A stretch of 64,000 nucleotides of DNA from Variovorax sp. MHTC-1 (GTDB lineage Bacteria > Pseudomonadota > Gammaproteobacteria > Burkholderiales > Burkholderiaceae_C), in assembly GCF_003984645.1 (NCBI RefSeq), contig NZ_RWKI01000001.1:124001-188000 (forward strand). Reading direction: 5' to 3'. Of this stretch, positions 27,770 to 39,576 are shown in pieces; the first letter of the stretch is position 1; each line of letters begins with the position of its first letter. The notes below the pieces were generated by a model. That model was given only the letters and a program-made list of their open reading frames with translations, was not told the DNA's origin and made no database searches. A program made the translations under genes and the position numbers.

Positions 27770-28431
27770 GAGGTTGCGAGCCAGCTCTTGACGCGCTGGC
27801 GCTCCAGCAGCCCGAGCGCGTGCTGGCCTTCCCGGTCGTTGACCGCCTTCCAGAAGCTGGTGTTGCGCCCATCGATCTTGCGCATGCTGGCCTCGTGCAG
27901 GCGCGGCAGGGCGATGATGCGGGCGCCGTGCGTCGTCGCCTTGCTGAGCGACTGCGAACCGAGCAGCAGGCCGAAGTCGCTGCCGCGGCCGTAGTTCTGC
28001 ACCACGACGTAGTTCGGCCGGTTGCCGAAGGTGTCGACCAGGGTGCCGAGCAGGTCGCTCGAGTCCTTGCCGTCGTCGAGCACGTGCCAGAAATTGACGG
28101 TGACGCCGAGCTCGGCGAACACGTCGAACAGGTCGGACTCCTTGATCCAGCGCGCCAGCGGCGCCAGCGTCTGCGCAGCGAGGTCGACGATCACGCTCTG
28201 CTGCGGATTCGTTTCGAAGCCGTTCACGACCGTGTCGAGGCCTTCGTAGCTGTCCACCACCACCGGCGAGGCGAAGCCTTCATAGAAGCGGGTGAAGGAG
28301 CTGTGCGAGCGATCGGTGTCGAAGCCGACGAAGGGCCGGCTGTGATCGATGAAGTACTGCGCCAAGACCCGTGCCGTGACGGATTTGCCGACACCGCCCT
28401 TTTCGCCGCCGATGAAATTGAGGGAGCTCAT
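27739..28431 (-). CDS. ParA/MinD-type P-loop ATPase, orphan
   Basis: This 230-residue protein opens with the deviant Walker A GGEKGGVGKSVTAR (residues 8-21), typical of ParA/MinD/Soj ATPases. The conserved aspartates follow in VGFDTDRS and VIVDLAAQ. No parB, parS-like repeats or plasmid genes are nearby, so ordinary segregation is unlikely. The central VTVNFWHVLDDGKDSSDLL and RPNYVVVQNYGRGSDF segments suggest a group that may position protein complexes or act like a cellulose-synthase-type or toxin-linked ATPase. It is convergent with dsbB and lies upstream of, and divergent from, hipB; a role in the HipBA module cannot be excluded. Confidence 0.78.
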   Translation of the reverse strand: MSSLNFIGGEKGGVGKSVTARVLAQYFIDHSRPFVGFDTDRSHSSFTRFYEGFASPVVVDSYEGLDTVVNGFETNPQQSVIVDLAAQTLAPLARWIKESDLFDVFAELGVTVNFWHVLDDGKDSSDLLGTLVDTFGNRPNYVVVQNYGRGSDFGLLLGSQSLSKATTHGARIIALPRLHEASMRKIDGRNTSFWKAVNDREGQHALGLLERQRVKSWLATSYAAFDTLPL

Positions 28432-28515
28432 GAGGTTCCTGGGGATGGAGAAGTGCGGAGCATTCTAGGGGCCGTCGCGAGGTCGAGAAGGTGGTCCCGG
28501 CGTGGATCCTACATG

Positions 28516-28562
28516 TGCACAATAAGATATGCAATATATCTATATGAACATTATATTGTGCA
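28516..28562. promoter_or_regulatory. Nested inverted repeats, candidate HipB operator
   Basis: TGCACAATA (28516-28524) and TATTGTGCA (28554-28562) form perfect outer arms 38 bases centre to centre. Between them AGATAT-GCAAT-ATATCT (28525-28541) is a second perfect dyad. The stretch is very AT-rich for this chromosome. Further TTGTGC and GTTGCAC words lie at 28587-28592 and 28628-28634, before the hipB ATG. Such arrays are what a dimeric XRE antitoxin would bind for autoregulation. Confidence 0.55.
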
Positions 28563-28634
28563 ACTCGACTCGACGGCGGCAGCGATTGTGCTTAATATGG
28601 TTTGCAAAATTAAACTTTGCCCAACAAGTTGCAC

Positions 28635-28937
28635 ATGACCACTCTCGCCGAAGTTGGCAGCATCCTCCGCCAGGCTCGAAAGGATCGTGCTATGACCGCC
28701 TCCGAGCTGGCCCTGAAAGCAGGCATCTCCCGAAACACCTTGGGTGCTCTGGAAGCGGGCCGGGGGAACGTCGAACTGAACACCTTGCTCGCCTTGCTCA
28801 AGAGCCTGGGACTCGAACTGCAGTTCGTCCCGCGAGTGGTCGCAGGCCTGACGCGGGCCGGCACCGATACCAAATCCACCAGCCTGCAGGACGAGGTGAG
28901 CCGCTTGATGCCGCAACCGTCGAGGCGCGGCAGATGA
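28635..28937 (+). CDS. hipB: HipB-type antitoxin, XRE family
   Basis: This 100-residue protein is an XRE helix-turn-helix repressor. The domain covers about residues 5-60 with recognition region MTASELALKAGISRNTLGAL, and the C-terminal tail is short and basic. It would neutralise HipA and repress its own promoter. A TTG six codons upstream is possible, but the ATG at 28635 is preferred. Its stop overlaps the hipA ATG (ATGA), the standard coupled arrangement. Confidence 0.88.
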   Translation: MTTLAEVGSILRQARKDRAMTASELALKAGISRNTLGALEAGRGNVELNTLLALLKSLGLELQFVPRVVAGLTRAGTDTKSTSLQDEVSRLMPQPSRRGR

Positions 28938-30307
28938 GCGTCGTGCGCTCGCTGCGGATCCGATTGGGAAGAACCGACGTCGGATCGCTCTTCGGGCTCG
29001 ATGACGGGCGGGTGTATTTCAGATTCGACGATGCATATGCGAAGAATCCTGCCCGGCCGGTGCTGTCGCAGCTCTATGTCGTCGCGCCAGCGACTTCGGG
29101 CGGCGCCGAAAGAGTGGCCCTGGCGATCGCCGAAGCCGAAGCGGCCACGGTGGCCCAGTTGCTGGATCCGGCCCTGGATGTCAACCGCGGCGACGGCAAA
29201 TTCGGATTGCCGCCTTTCTTCCAGAACCTGCTTCCGGAGGGGCCTCTGCGCAAGCAGTTGGTCGGCGACCTGGGTCTGGACGTGAATGACGAACTCGGTT
29301 TGCTGGCAGCCTGCGGCGGTGATCTGCCCGGCGACGTCTGGGCGGATGCGGAAATGCTGGACGAGGTGGCGCTGGGCCGGTTGATCGGTCAAAGCCGGGA
29401 CAGCTACGAAATGAGCTCCGGGCAGGTGCCCACCCCTCAGCAGACCTCGATCTCGGGTGTTCAGCCCAAGGTGGCGCTGGTTCTGGGCAGCCCGGGGCGC
29501 TACGTGATGCGGTCCAAGCAATCGGATGAGAAGCATTTCATCGGCAAGCTGCCGACGGGCGAATACGACCGGCTTCCGGAAGTGGAATACAGCTCGCTGA
29601 CACTGGCCGCTGCCGCCGGCGTGAACACCTGCGAATTCCGACTCGAGCCCTTGTCCGCGATTGCCGACCGCTTGCCCTATGCGCTGCAGAAGGACGAGCG
29701 AAGTTTTCTTCTGGTGTCCAGGTTCGACCGCGACGTCGATACCGAAACCAGACGCCTGCACATGGAGGATTTCGCCCAGGTGACGGGGACGCCGTCGGAG
29801 TACAAGTATTCGGGCACCTACGCGGCCATCGGCCTTCTGCTCAAGCGGCGCTCGGCCAAGGGCGAAGCCGACGTCGCCGAGCTGCTGCGGCGCATCAAGG
29901 TTTCGGAGCTCCTGGGCAACTACGACGCGCATCTGAAGAACTTCAGCTTCGTGTACCCCCCCGGCCAATCCAGGCCCGAGCTTTCCAGGGCCTATGACAT
30001 CGTCGCCTACGGCGTGTACTTCAGCGGCTCGGGGCATGGGCTGCAGTTCTTCCCGAGTCAGACGCAGCGGACGCTGCTCACGCCCAAGACACTGCGCGAA
30101 CTCGGCAACGCCTGGGACATCCCTGAAAAGCAGCTGCGCGAGGTCGTCGCAGGCTGCGTGGACCAGGCGATGAGGACCTGGCCGAATCTTCTGAAGACGC
30201 TGCCGCTGTCCGCTGTGCATCGAACCCGACTCGCCGAGTACATCCAGACCAATCCGAGCGTCGCGTCGTGGCGCAAGCGACATCCGGAGGCCGAGTGGTT
30301 CGCCTAG
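28934..30307 (+). CDS. hipA: HipA-type Ser/Thr kinase toxin
   Basis: This 457-residue toxin kinase has the HipA N-terminal subdomain, the P-loop-like SISGVQPK at 172-179, the catalytic loop NYDAHLKNFS (Asp331, Asn336) and the metal-binding AYDIVAYG (Asp354). In the classic case HipA phosphorylates glutamyl-tRNA synthetase and halts translation. Length and motifs are complete, so it is probably active. Canonical members read G[NG].DAH; here Tyr330 replaces the usual small or polar residue. The AT-rich promoter and isolated position between housekeeping genes suggest a transferred module. Confidence 0.9.
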   Translation: MSVVRSLRIRLGRTDVGSLFGLDDGRVYFRFDDAYAKNPARPVLSQLYVVAPATSGGAERVALAIAEAEAATVAQLLDPALDVNRGDGKFGLPPFFQNLLPEGPLRKQLVGDLGLDVNDELGLLAACGGDLPGDVWADAEMLDEVALGRLIGQSRDSYEMSSGQVPTPQQTSISGVQPKVALVLGSPGRYVMRSKQSDEKHFIGKLPTGEYDRLPEVEYSSLTLAAAAGVNTCEFRLEPLSAIADRLPYALQKDERSFLLVSRFDRDVDTETRRLHMEDFAQVTGTPSEYKYSGTYAAIGLLLKRRSAKGEADVAELLRRIKVSELLGNYDAHLKNFSFVYPPGQSRPELSRAYDIVAYGVYFSGSGHGLQFFPSQTQRTLLTPKTLRELGNAWDIPEKQLREVVAGCVDQAMRTWPNLLKTLPLSAVHRTRLAEYIQTNPSVASWRKRHPEAEWFA

Positions 30308-30314
30308 AAACGCA

Positions 30315-31064
30315 CTAGCGCTGGACCATCGAAAAGAAGGGCACCAGACTGCCAAGCAGCCAGTTCTGACTGAAGTCGAGTGCGGCACGGCGGTACTTCT
30401 CGTCGGCCTGCGCGGCCAGCAGATCGAGGCGCGCAACCACCTTGGAGAGCTCGCGATCAACCACCAGGTTGCGGCCGCGTTCGCTGATCTCGGTGGCGAG
30501 CAGCAGGGGCTGGCCCTCCGGGTTGGTCTTGGAACTGATCAGCCAGAGCGAGATCTCGACGTTGCGCGCGGCGCGGTAGCTGTTCTCGGCGTTCACTGCG
30601 TCGAGCATGCTCTGCTCCCAGGTGCCGCCGTTGGCCTGCTTCAGCATCGACGCCCATCCGACCACCAGCGCGGCCACGCGGTCGCCTTCGTAAGCCTTTG
30701 GTCGGGTTTCGAAAGCGAGCCGGATCGCATCGATGCCGGTGGCGCCTTGCAGGCCCGGCAGGGGACTTTCCTGCGAGATCGCGTCCCAGGTGCGCTGGAT
30801 GGCGTCTTCCGCGCTCGGGGCCCATTTGCGCCACTCGCGCGGATTGCGGCGGTAGAGCGAAAGCTGCACGCGCCGGATCGATTGCAGGTTGTCGCGCAGC
30901 GCCAGGTTGGCGATGCGGTTGGCGCCGGACTGGAGCCATTCGTTGCCGGCATAAGGCTCGGCGCGTTCGGTCGTGCTGCAGGCGGCCAGGCCCATCAGAG
31001 CCACGGTGCCGCCCAGCAGCCATAGACGAAGCCCGGCGCGGGGGGAAACAGAGGAATCGCTCAT
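30315..31064 (-). CDS. Lipoprotein of unknown function
   Basis: This 249-residue protein has a signal peptide ending in the lipobox LAAC (segment LLGGTVALMGLAAC), so it should be lipid-anchored. The mature part is mostly helical and rich in Arg, Ala and Glu, with no known motif. Frames upstream of ATG 31064 lack the signal and are ignored. It is convergent with hipA (7-base gap) and divergent from smc. Function is unknown; residues such as RNPREWRKWAP and the SQNWLLGSLVPFFSMVQR tail could be family hallmarks. Confidence 0.72.
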   Translation of the reverse strand: MSDSSVSPRAGLRLWLLGGTVALMGLAACSTTERAEPYAGNEWLQSGANRIANLALRDNLQSIRRVQLSLYRRNPREWRKWAPSAEDAIQRTWDAISQESPLPGLQGATGIDAIRLAFETRPKAYEGDRVAALVVGWASMLKQANGGTWEQSMLDAVNAENSYRAARNVEISLWLISSKTNPEGQPLLLATEISERGRNLVVDRELSKVVARLDLLAAQADEKYRRAALDFSQNWLLGSLVPFFSMVQR

Positions 31065-31182
31065 GGCTCGCACGTTATCATCGTCGCCTCGGGTGCCCAG
31101 CCGGTCCTCGAGCTTCGGGCCGGCAGATTTCTCCTTACAAATCAACACCTTGGCAAATAACCAGGCTTAAGGCCGACCAGTC

Positions 31183-34100
31183 GTGCGTCTCAATTCCATC
31201 AAGCTCTCCGGCTTCAAGTCCTTCGCCGAACCCACCAATTTCCTGCTGCCCGGCCAACTGGTGGGCGTCGTCGGCCCCAACGGCTGCGGCAAGTCGAACA
31301 TCATGGATGCGGTGCGCTGGGTGCTCGGCGAATCGCGCGCCTCCGAATTGCGCGGCGAGTCGATGCAGGACGTGATCTTCAACGGCACCACCACGCGCAA
31401 GCAGGCCAGCCGTTCGAGCGTGGAACTGGTGTTCGACAACGCCGACCACCGCGCCGGCGGCCAGTGGGCGCAGTTCACCGAGATCGCGGTCAAGCGGGTG
31501 CTGACGCGCGACGGCAATTCGAGCTACTACATCAACAACCAGCCGGTGCGCCGGCGCGACGTGCAGGACGTGTTCCTGGGCACCGGCCTCGGCCCGCGCG
31601 CCTACGCGATCATCGGCCAGGGCACGATCAGCCGGATCATCGAATCCAAGCCCGAGGAGCTGCGGCTCTTCCTCGAAGAGGCAGCGGGCGTCTCCAAGTA
31701 CAAGGAGCGCCGCCGCGAGACCGAGAACCGGCTCGGCGATACGCGCGAGAACCTGACGCGGGTCGAAGACATCCTGCGCGAACTCAACAGCAACCTCGAA
31801 AAGCTCGAGAAGCAGGCCGAGGTGGCCGCGCGCTACAACACGCTGCAGGGCGACGCCACGCGCAAGCAGCACCAGCTGTGGTTCCTGAAGCGCAGCGAAA
31901 GCGAGAACGATCAGGCGAAGGTCAAGGCCGACGCCGAAAAGGCGATCAACGACCTCGAGTCGCGCATGGCCGACCTGCGCCACGTCGAGGCCGAGCTCGA
32001 AACCGTGCGCCAGGCGCACTACGCGGCCGGCGACCAGGTCAATCAGGCGCAGGGCAAGCTGTACGAAGCCAGCGCCGAGGTCGGCCGGCTCGAAGGCGAG
32101 ATCCGCTTCGTGGTCGAGGGTCGCCAGCGGGTGGAGCAGCGGCTGGTCCAGCTGAGCGAGCAGATCGCGCAATGGAATACGCGCCGCGAAGACGCCGAGA
32201 CGGAAATCGAAACCCTGGCCGGGCAGGGCGTGAACGCCGAGGAGCAAGCCGAGCTGCTGGCCGCGCAGCTCGAAGAGCACGACGCGCGCATGCCCGGTCT
32301 CGAAGAGGCGCAGCAGCGCGCGCTGGACGAAGCCAACGCGCAGCGCGCCAGCGTCGCGCAGGTGCAGCAGCAAATCCAGGTGCTGGCAGCCGACCAGCGC
32401 AACATCGAAGAGCAGAGCCGCCAGCTCACGCAGCGCTCCGAGCGCCTGCGCAGCGACCAGAACGCGCTCGCGGCGCCCGACGAGGCGCGCCTGAGCGACC
32501 TGCAGGAACAACTGGCGGCCGCGCAGGAGGCCGCGAGCGAGGCCGATGCGAGACTGCACGAACTGCAGGAATCCGTTCCGCAGCTCGACGACGATCGCCG
32601 CACGCGACAGCAGGCCGTCAACACCGAAGGCGCGCGCCATGCCGAGCTGTCGGCGCGGCTCGAGGCGCTCAAGGCGCTGCAGGAAAAGGTCAAGACCGAC
32701 GGCAAGCTCGCGCCCTGGCTCGCGAAGCACGGCCTCGAAGGTTTGCAGGGCCTGTGGAGCCGCATCCATATCGAGCAAGGCTGGGAGAACGCGCTCGAAG
32801 CGGCGCTGCGCGAGCGCCTCGGCGCGCTCGAAGTCAGCCGGCTCGACATGGTCCGCGCCTTCGGCAGCGACGCGCCGCCGGCCAAGCTGGCCTTCTACAG
32901 TCCCCCGGCTGCCGGTGCGCCGCAGGGCCAGAGCGCGCTGCCGCGCCTGTCGGATCTGCTGCGTTTGAGCGACGCGGGCCAGCAGGCCTTGCTGGCCGAC
33001 TGGCTGCACGGCTGCCTGACGGCGCCGACGCTCGAAGAGGCCTTGGTGCAGCGCGACAAGCTGCAGCCCGGCGAGGCGATCTACGTCAAGAGCGGCCACG
33101 CGGTCACCGCGCACAGCGTGAGCTTCTATGCCCAGGACTCCGAGCAGGCCGGCCTGCTGGCGCGCCAGCAGGAGATGGAAAACTTGGAGCGCCAGCTGCG
33201 CGCCCAGACGCTGATCGCCGAAGAGGCGCGCACCGCGCTGGCGCGTGCCGAAGCGGCCTACGCCGACGCGGCTTCGCGGCTCGTTACGCAGCGCCGCGAA
33301 GTGGCGGAGACGCAGTCGCGCGCCCACGAGCTCCAGGTCGAGACGCTGCGGCTCTCGCAGCTGGCCGAGCAGACGCGCGCGCGCAGCGAGCAGCTCTCCA
33401 ATGACCTCGGCGAAGTCGAGGCCCAGCTCGAAGAGCTGCAGGAGAAGCGCGTTGCCGCCGAGGCCCGCTTCGAGGAGCTCGACATGCAGCTCGCCGACAG
33501 CCAGGAGCGACATGCGCAGCTCGACGAACGGGTGATCGAAGCCGGCCGCGCGCTCACCGCGAGCCGCGAACAGCACCGCAGCCTGGAGCGCCAGGCGCAG
33601 GAAGCGACCTTCGCCCAGCGCACCCTCGAAGCGCGCCGCGCCGAGCTCAATCGCGCGATCGAGACGGCGACGCAGCAGACCGTTTCGCTGGCGGAAGAAG
33701 ACGAGCGCGCCCGTGCCGAGCTCGGGCGCCTGTCCGACGCAGCCGCGCAGGCGGGCCTGCAGGACGCGCTGGCGCTCAAGCTCGAACGCGAAAGCGCCCT
33801 CGGCGCAGCGCGCAGCCAGTACGACGATCTCACGCTCAAGCTGCGCGCGAGCGACGAGCGCCGGCTGCAGCTCGAACGCGAGCTCGATCCGCTGCGCCAG
33901 CGCATCACCGAGTTCCAGCTGAAGGAGCAGGCCGCGCGGCTGGGCTTCGAGCAGTACCAGCAGCTGCTGACCGATGCCGAGGCCGACCTCGAAGCGGTCG
34001 CGCTGTCGATCGAGACCGACAAGGTGCGCCTCACCGGCCTCCAGAGCGAGATCGATCGCCTCAACCGCGAAGTGGCCTCGCTCGGCGCGGTCAACCTCGC

Positions 34101-34698
34101 CGCGCTGGACGAACTGGCGGTGGCCAGCGAACGCAAGACTTTCCTCGACGCGCAGTCGGCCGACCTGAACGAGGCCATCGGCACGCTGGAGGACGCGATC
34201 CGCAAGATCGATGGCGAAACGCGCGAGCTCCTGGGCGGCACCTTCAAGATCGTCAACGAGCACTTCAGCCGCATGTTCCCGGAGCTCTTCGGCGGCGGCA
34301 ACGCCAAGCTCATGATGACCGGCGACGAGATCCTCGATTCCGGCGTGCAGGTAATGGCGCAGCCGCCCGGCAAGAAGAACCAGACCATCCACCTGCTCTC
34401 GGGTGGCGAGAAGGCGTTGACGGCCATCGCGCTGGTGTTCGCGATCTTCCAGCTCAACCCGGCTCCCTTCTGCCTGCTGGACGAAGTGGACGCGCCGCTG
34501 GACGACGCCAACACCGAGCGCTATGCCAAACTCGTGACCGCCATGAGCCGCGAGACCCAGTTCCTCTTCATCAGCCACAACAAGATCGCGATGGAGATGG
34601 CCGAGCAACTGATCGGCGTGACCATGCAGGAGCAGGGCGTTTCGCGCATCGTGGCGGTCGACATGGAATCCGCCGTGTCGATGGTCGAAGCCGCCTAG
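31183..34698 (+). CDS. smc: Chromosome partition protein Smc
   Basis: This 1171-residue condensin ATPase has the N-terminal Walker A GPNGCGKSN (31-39), two long coiled coils of roughly residues 170-500 and 660-1000, a hinge between them containing GLEGLQGLWSRIHIEQGWE, and a C-terminal signature LSGGEKALTAIALVFA with Walker B CLLDEVDAPLDDAN. The GTG start at 31183 is supported by the conserved opening MRLNSIKLSGFKSFAEPT. The length is normal. It starts the smc-zipA-ligA order common in Burkholderiales, with a 13-base gap to zipA. Confidence 0.97.
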   Translation: MRLNSIKLSGFKSFAEPTNFLLPGQLVGVVGPNGCGKSNIMDAVRWVLGESRASELRGESMQDVIFNGTTTRKQASRSSVELVFDNADHRAGGQWAQFTEIAVKRVLTRDGNSSYYINNQPVRRRDVQDVFLGTGLGPRAYAIIGQGTISRIIESKPEELRLFLEEAAGVSKYKERRRETENRLGDTRENLTRVEDILRELNSNLEKLEKQAEVAARYNTLQGDATRKQHQLWFLKRSESENDQAKVKADAEKAINDLESRMADLRHVEAELETVRQAHYAAGDQVNQAQGKLYEASAEVGRLEGEIRFVVEGRQRVEQRLVQLSEQIAQWNTRREDAETEIETLAGQGVNAEEQAELLAAQLEEHDARMPGLEEAQQRALDEANAQRASVAQVQQQIQVLAADQRNIEEQSRQLTQRSERLRSDQNALAAPDEARLSDLQEQLAAAQEAASEADARLHELQESVPQLDDDRRTRQQAVNTEGARHAELSARLEALKALQEKVKTDGKLAPWLAKHGLEGLQGLWSRIHIEQGWENALEAALRERLGALEVSRLDMVRAFGSDAPPAKLAFYSPPAAGAPQGQSALPRLSDLLRLSDAGQQALLADWLHGCLTAPTLEEALVQRDKLQPGEAIYVKSGHAVTAHSVSFYAQDSEQAGLLARQQEMENLERQLRAQTLIAEEARTALARAEAAYADAASRLVTQRREVAETQSRAHELQVETLRLSQLAEQTRARSEQLSNDLGEVEAQLEELQEKRVAAEARFEELDMQLADSQERHAQLDERVIEAGRALTASREQHRSLERQAQEATFAQRTLEARRAELNRAIETATQQTVSLAEEDERARAELGRLSDAAAQAGLQDALALKLERESALGAARSQYDDLTLKLRASDERRLQLERELDPLRQRITEFQLKEQAARLGFEQYQQLLTDAEADLEAVALSIETDKVRLTGLQSEIDRLNREVASLGAVNLAALDELAVASERKTFLDAQSADLNEAIGTLEDAIRKIDGETRELLGGTFKIVNEHFSRMFPELFGGGNAKLMMTGDEILDSGVQVMAQPPGKKNQTIHLLSGGEKALTAIALVFAIFQLNPAPFCLLDEVDAPLDDANTERYAKLVTAMSRETQFLFISHNKIAMEMAEQLIGVTMQEQGVSRIVAVDMESAVSMVEAA

Positions 34699-34711
34699 AC
34701 GCGCGCCGTCG

Positions 34712-35802
34712 ATGAGCAGCCTCACCGTCGCCCTTGCGATCCTCGGCGGCCTCGTACTGGCAGCCGTGGTCGGCTACAACACATGGATGTCGCGCCGCAA
34801 TGCGCCGCGGCAGCCCGATGCGCAGGACGGCGACCCGCCCGAGGCTGCGCCCGCACCGGCCGGCGGCGAGGAGCCGGTGCTGCACATCGACCCGCATCCG
34901 ATGCGAAGCAACGAGCGGCACGAGCCGCTGTTCGACCCCGATCTGCCGGCGCCCAGCGCGCTGCCGGTGCCGACGGCCGAGCGCCGCGGCGGCCTCGATC
35001 CGCTGATCGACGTGATCGCGCCGATCTCCCTCGAGGGCCTGGCCTCCGGCGACGCCGCGATCGCGGCCATGCCGGCCACGCGGCGCGCCGGCAGCAAGCC
35101 GGTTGCGATCGAAGGCCTGAACGAGCACACCGGCGAGTGGGAGCCCGCGGCGCCCGGCCAGCGCTACGGCGCCTTCCAGGCCGGCGTACAGCTGGCCAAT
35201 CGCACTGGCGCGCTCAACGAGATCGAGTACTCCGAATTCGTCGTCAAGGCCCAGGCCTTCGCCGACGCAGTGAACGGCGCGCCCGAGTTTCCCGAGATGC
35301 TGGACGAGGTGGCGCGCGCGCGCGAGCTCGACCAGTTCGCGAGCTCGCACGACGCGCAGCTGAGCTTCGTGCTGCGCGCGCTGCATGCGGCATGGAGCCC
35401 GGGCTACGTGCAGCAGAACGCGGCGCGGCTGGGCTTCGTGGCCGGCATCATTCCGGGCCGGATGGTGTTGCCTGCGGGCGAAGTGGGGCTGCCGCCGATC
35501 CTCGGCCTGTCCTTCGACACCCAAGCCGCACTGGCCGACGATCCGGCGCAGTCGGCCATCCGCGAGCTCACGCTGAGCCTGGACGTGCCGCAAGTCGACC
35601 GTGCCGAGCGGCCCTTCGAACGCATGCGCGAAACCGCCGCCACGCTGGCGCGCGAGATGGACGGCATCGTGACCGACAGCGACGGCCAGCCCTTGCGCGA
35701 AGACACCATGGACGTGATCGGCGCCGACCTTCAACAGCTCTACGACACGCTCGATTCGCGCGAGCTCTCGGCCGGTTCGCCCTTGGCGCGCCGTTTGTTC
35801 TC

Positions 35803-35806
<4 letters not shown>
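34712..35806 (+). CDS. zipA: Cell division protein ZipA
   Basis: This 364-residue protein has an N-terminal membrane anchor (VALAILGGLVLAAVVGYNTW), a charged Pro/Ala-rich linker, and a C-terminal FtsZ-binding domain of about residues 210-360 (GFVAGIIPGRMVLPAGEVGL, AATLAREMDGIVTD). It tethers FtsZ to the membrane. Identification rests on the anchor-linker-domain layout and on the smc and ligA neighbours, which are constant in the order. Its TGA lies in a GTGA that opens the linking ORF at 35803. Confidence 0.85.
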
Positions 35807-38003
<2,197 letters not shown>

Positions 38004-38103
38004 CCGGGCGGCTGCTTTACCGGGCGTTACGCGACTTCATACAAGCGCAGTCAACAAGGCATACAACCGGACGTTGAACAAGGGTGCCGACCAGGAGTCC
38101 ATC

Positions 38104-38514
38104 ATGATCAAAATGCGTTTACTCGGAACTTGCCTCGCCCTCGGCGGGGCGGCCCTGGTCGGCGGCTGCGCCACCTATCCGGCGGGCTCCTACGGATATG
38201 CCGATCCCTACTACGTGGATCCGGGCCCGGTGTACGTGCAGCCGAACGTGTACATCGATGGCGGCTACTACTCGCGGCCTCGCTACCCCTACTACGGCCG
38301 CCCTGGCTACTACGGGCCGCGTCACGGGTATGCGCATCCGGGCCGGGGCCCGGGCCCGCGTCCGGGGGCGGGGGTGGTGCCGCGGCCGAGACCGGGCGCT
38401 CGAGACGGCGGCGGTGTGGCCGGCAACATCGTCCCGATTCCGCCGGGCCGCTCGGCGCGCGAAATCAATCAGATGCTGACCTCACCGGATTCTCGCAACC
38501 AGACACCGCCTTGA
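38104..38514 (+). CDS. Small Gly/Tyr/Pro-rich lipoprotein
   Basis: This 136-residue protein has a lipobox VGGC after the signal [17 protein letters not shown]. The mature part is a low-complexity run of Tyr, Pro and Gly ([19 protein letters not shown]), then Pro/Arg-rich and Gly-rich repeats, ending in a short helical tail. The ATG at 38104 has AGGAG seven bases upstream. Proteins of this kind are common outer-membrane lipoproteins in Burkholderiales. Function is unknown; it lies between ligA and def. Confidence 0.7.
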   Translation: MIKMRLLGTCLALGGAALVGGCATYPAGSYGYADPYYVDPGPVYVQPNVYIDGGYYSRPRYPYYGRPGYYGPRHGYAHPGRGPGPRPGAGVVPRPRPGARDGGGVAGNIVPIPPGRSAREINQMLTSPDSRNQTPP

Positions 38515-38548
38515 TCTCGCTCGCGGCCGCGGTGGCGATAATTGCCTC

Positions 38549-39088
38549 ATGACGGTACGCGAGATTCTCAAGATGGGTGACCCGAGGCTGCTGCGCATTG
38601 CGCAGCCGGTTGCCGCATTCGACACCGACGAGATGCACCTGCTGGTGCGCGACATGTTCGAGACCATGCACGCCGTCAACGGCGCCGGCCTCGCGGCGCC
38701 GCAGATCGGCGTCGATCAGCAACTGGTGATCTTCGGCACCGACACCATCAATCCGCGCTACCCGGACGCGCCGATCGTGCCGCGCACGGTGCTCGTCAAC
38801 CCCGTGATCACGCCGGTTGGCGACGAGGAAGAGGAGGGCTGGGAAGGCTGCCTCTCGGTACCGGGCCTGCGCGGCGTGGTGCCGCGTTTCGCCACCGTCC
38901 GCTACACCGGCTTCGACCCCTACGGCGACCCCATCGATCGCACGGTAAGCGGTTTTCACGCGCGGGTGGTGCAGCACGAAGTGGATCACCTGCTGGGCAA
39001 GCTCTATCCGATGCGGGTGCGCGATTTCTCGCGCTTCGGCTACACCGAGGTCCTGTTCCCGGGGCTCGATGCGGCCGAAGACGATTGA
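38549..39088 (+). CDS. def: Peptide deformylase
   Basis: This 179-residue iron or zinc enzyme removes the formyl group from nascent N-terminal Met. All three motifs are present: [10 protein letters not shown] (45-54), EGCLSVPG with metal ligand Cys101, and QHEVDHL (142-148) with His143 and His147 and the general base Glu144. The fmt gene that often accompanies def is absent here, so it may be a second def in the genome. It is convergent with the DoxX gene. Confidence 0.96.
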   Translation: MTVREILKMGDPRLLRIAQPVAAFDTDEMHLLVRDMFETMHAVNGAGLAAPQIGVDQQLVIFGTDTINPRYPDAPIVPRTVLVNPVITPVGDEEEEGWEGCLSVPGLRGVVPRFATVRYTGFDPYGDPIDRTVSGFHARVVQHEVDHLLGKLYPMRVRDFSRFGYTEVLFPGLDAAEDD

Positions 39089-39097
39089 AGTTCGAAC

Positions 39098-39502
39098 TCA
39101 GTTGTACCTGCCGCCCGTGCCGCCGACGCTGAAGCGTCCGGCACCCAGGAAAGCGACAGCCAGCGCGCCGAACAGGAACATGCCCTGCAGTTCGAGCGCC
39201 CAGCCGCCTTGCTTGTTGAGCATCCCGAGTTCCTTCATGTGCACCAGCCAGATCGCCACCAGCATGTTGATGACCACGATCCATGCCGCGGGACGGGTGT
39301 ACAGGCCGATGATCAACAGCACCGGCGCAACGATTTCGCCGATGTAGACCAGGTAGGCGAGCGCGCCCGGCAGACCGTGCGAGGCCAGTGTGTTGGACAG
39401 GAAGCCTACTCCGCCGTTGATCTTGGCGATGCCGTGGAGCAGGATCAGGATGCCAATTGCCAGGCGCAGAACGAGTTTGCCGGTGTCGTCGGAACGGATC
39501 AT
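39098..39502 (-). CDS. DoxX family membrane protein
   Basis: This 134-residue protein has four hydrophobic segments and the DoxX pattern: a first span LRLAIGILILLHGIAKINGG, then GEIVAPVLLIIGLYTRPAAW and GWALELQGMFLFGALAVAFL. The ATG at 39502 follows an AAAGG ribosome site. DoxX-like proteins are linked to thiosulfate:quinone oxidation or redox homeostasis, but most members lack a proven function. It lies 74 bases after glnD on the same strand. Confidence 0.88.
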   Translation of the reverse strand: MIRSDDTGKLVLRLAIGILILLHGIAKINGGVGFLSNTLASHGLPGALAYLVYIGEIVAPVLLIIGLYTRPAAWIVVINMLVAIWLVHMKELGMLNKQGGWALELQGMFLFGALAVAFLGAGRFSVGGTGGRYN

Positions 39503-39576
39503 GTCGAAGCCTTTCTGTTGTTGAAAACAGGGGCGATTGTGGTCGATAAATTCGTTCCGTCGCCGCTGCGACCGCT

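Noticed and set aside
28617..28634. A TTG start six codons before the hipB ATG
   Set aside because: It would put the start within the promoter half-sites and adds nothing conserved; ATG 28635 fits better.
31135..34725. A 1196-codon minus-strand frame opposite smc
   Set aside because: It is a Leu/Arg/Ala-rich shadow of the Smc coiled coils; the smc frame has intact Walker and signature motifs.
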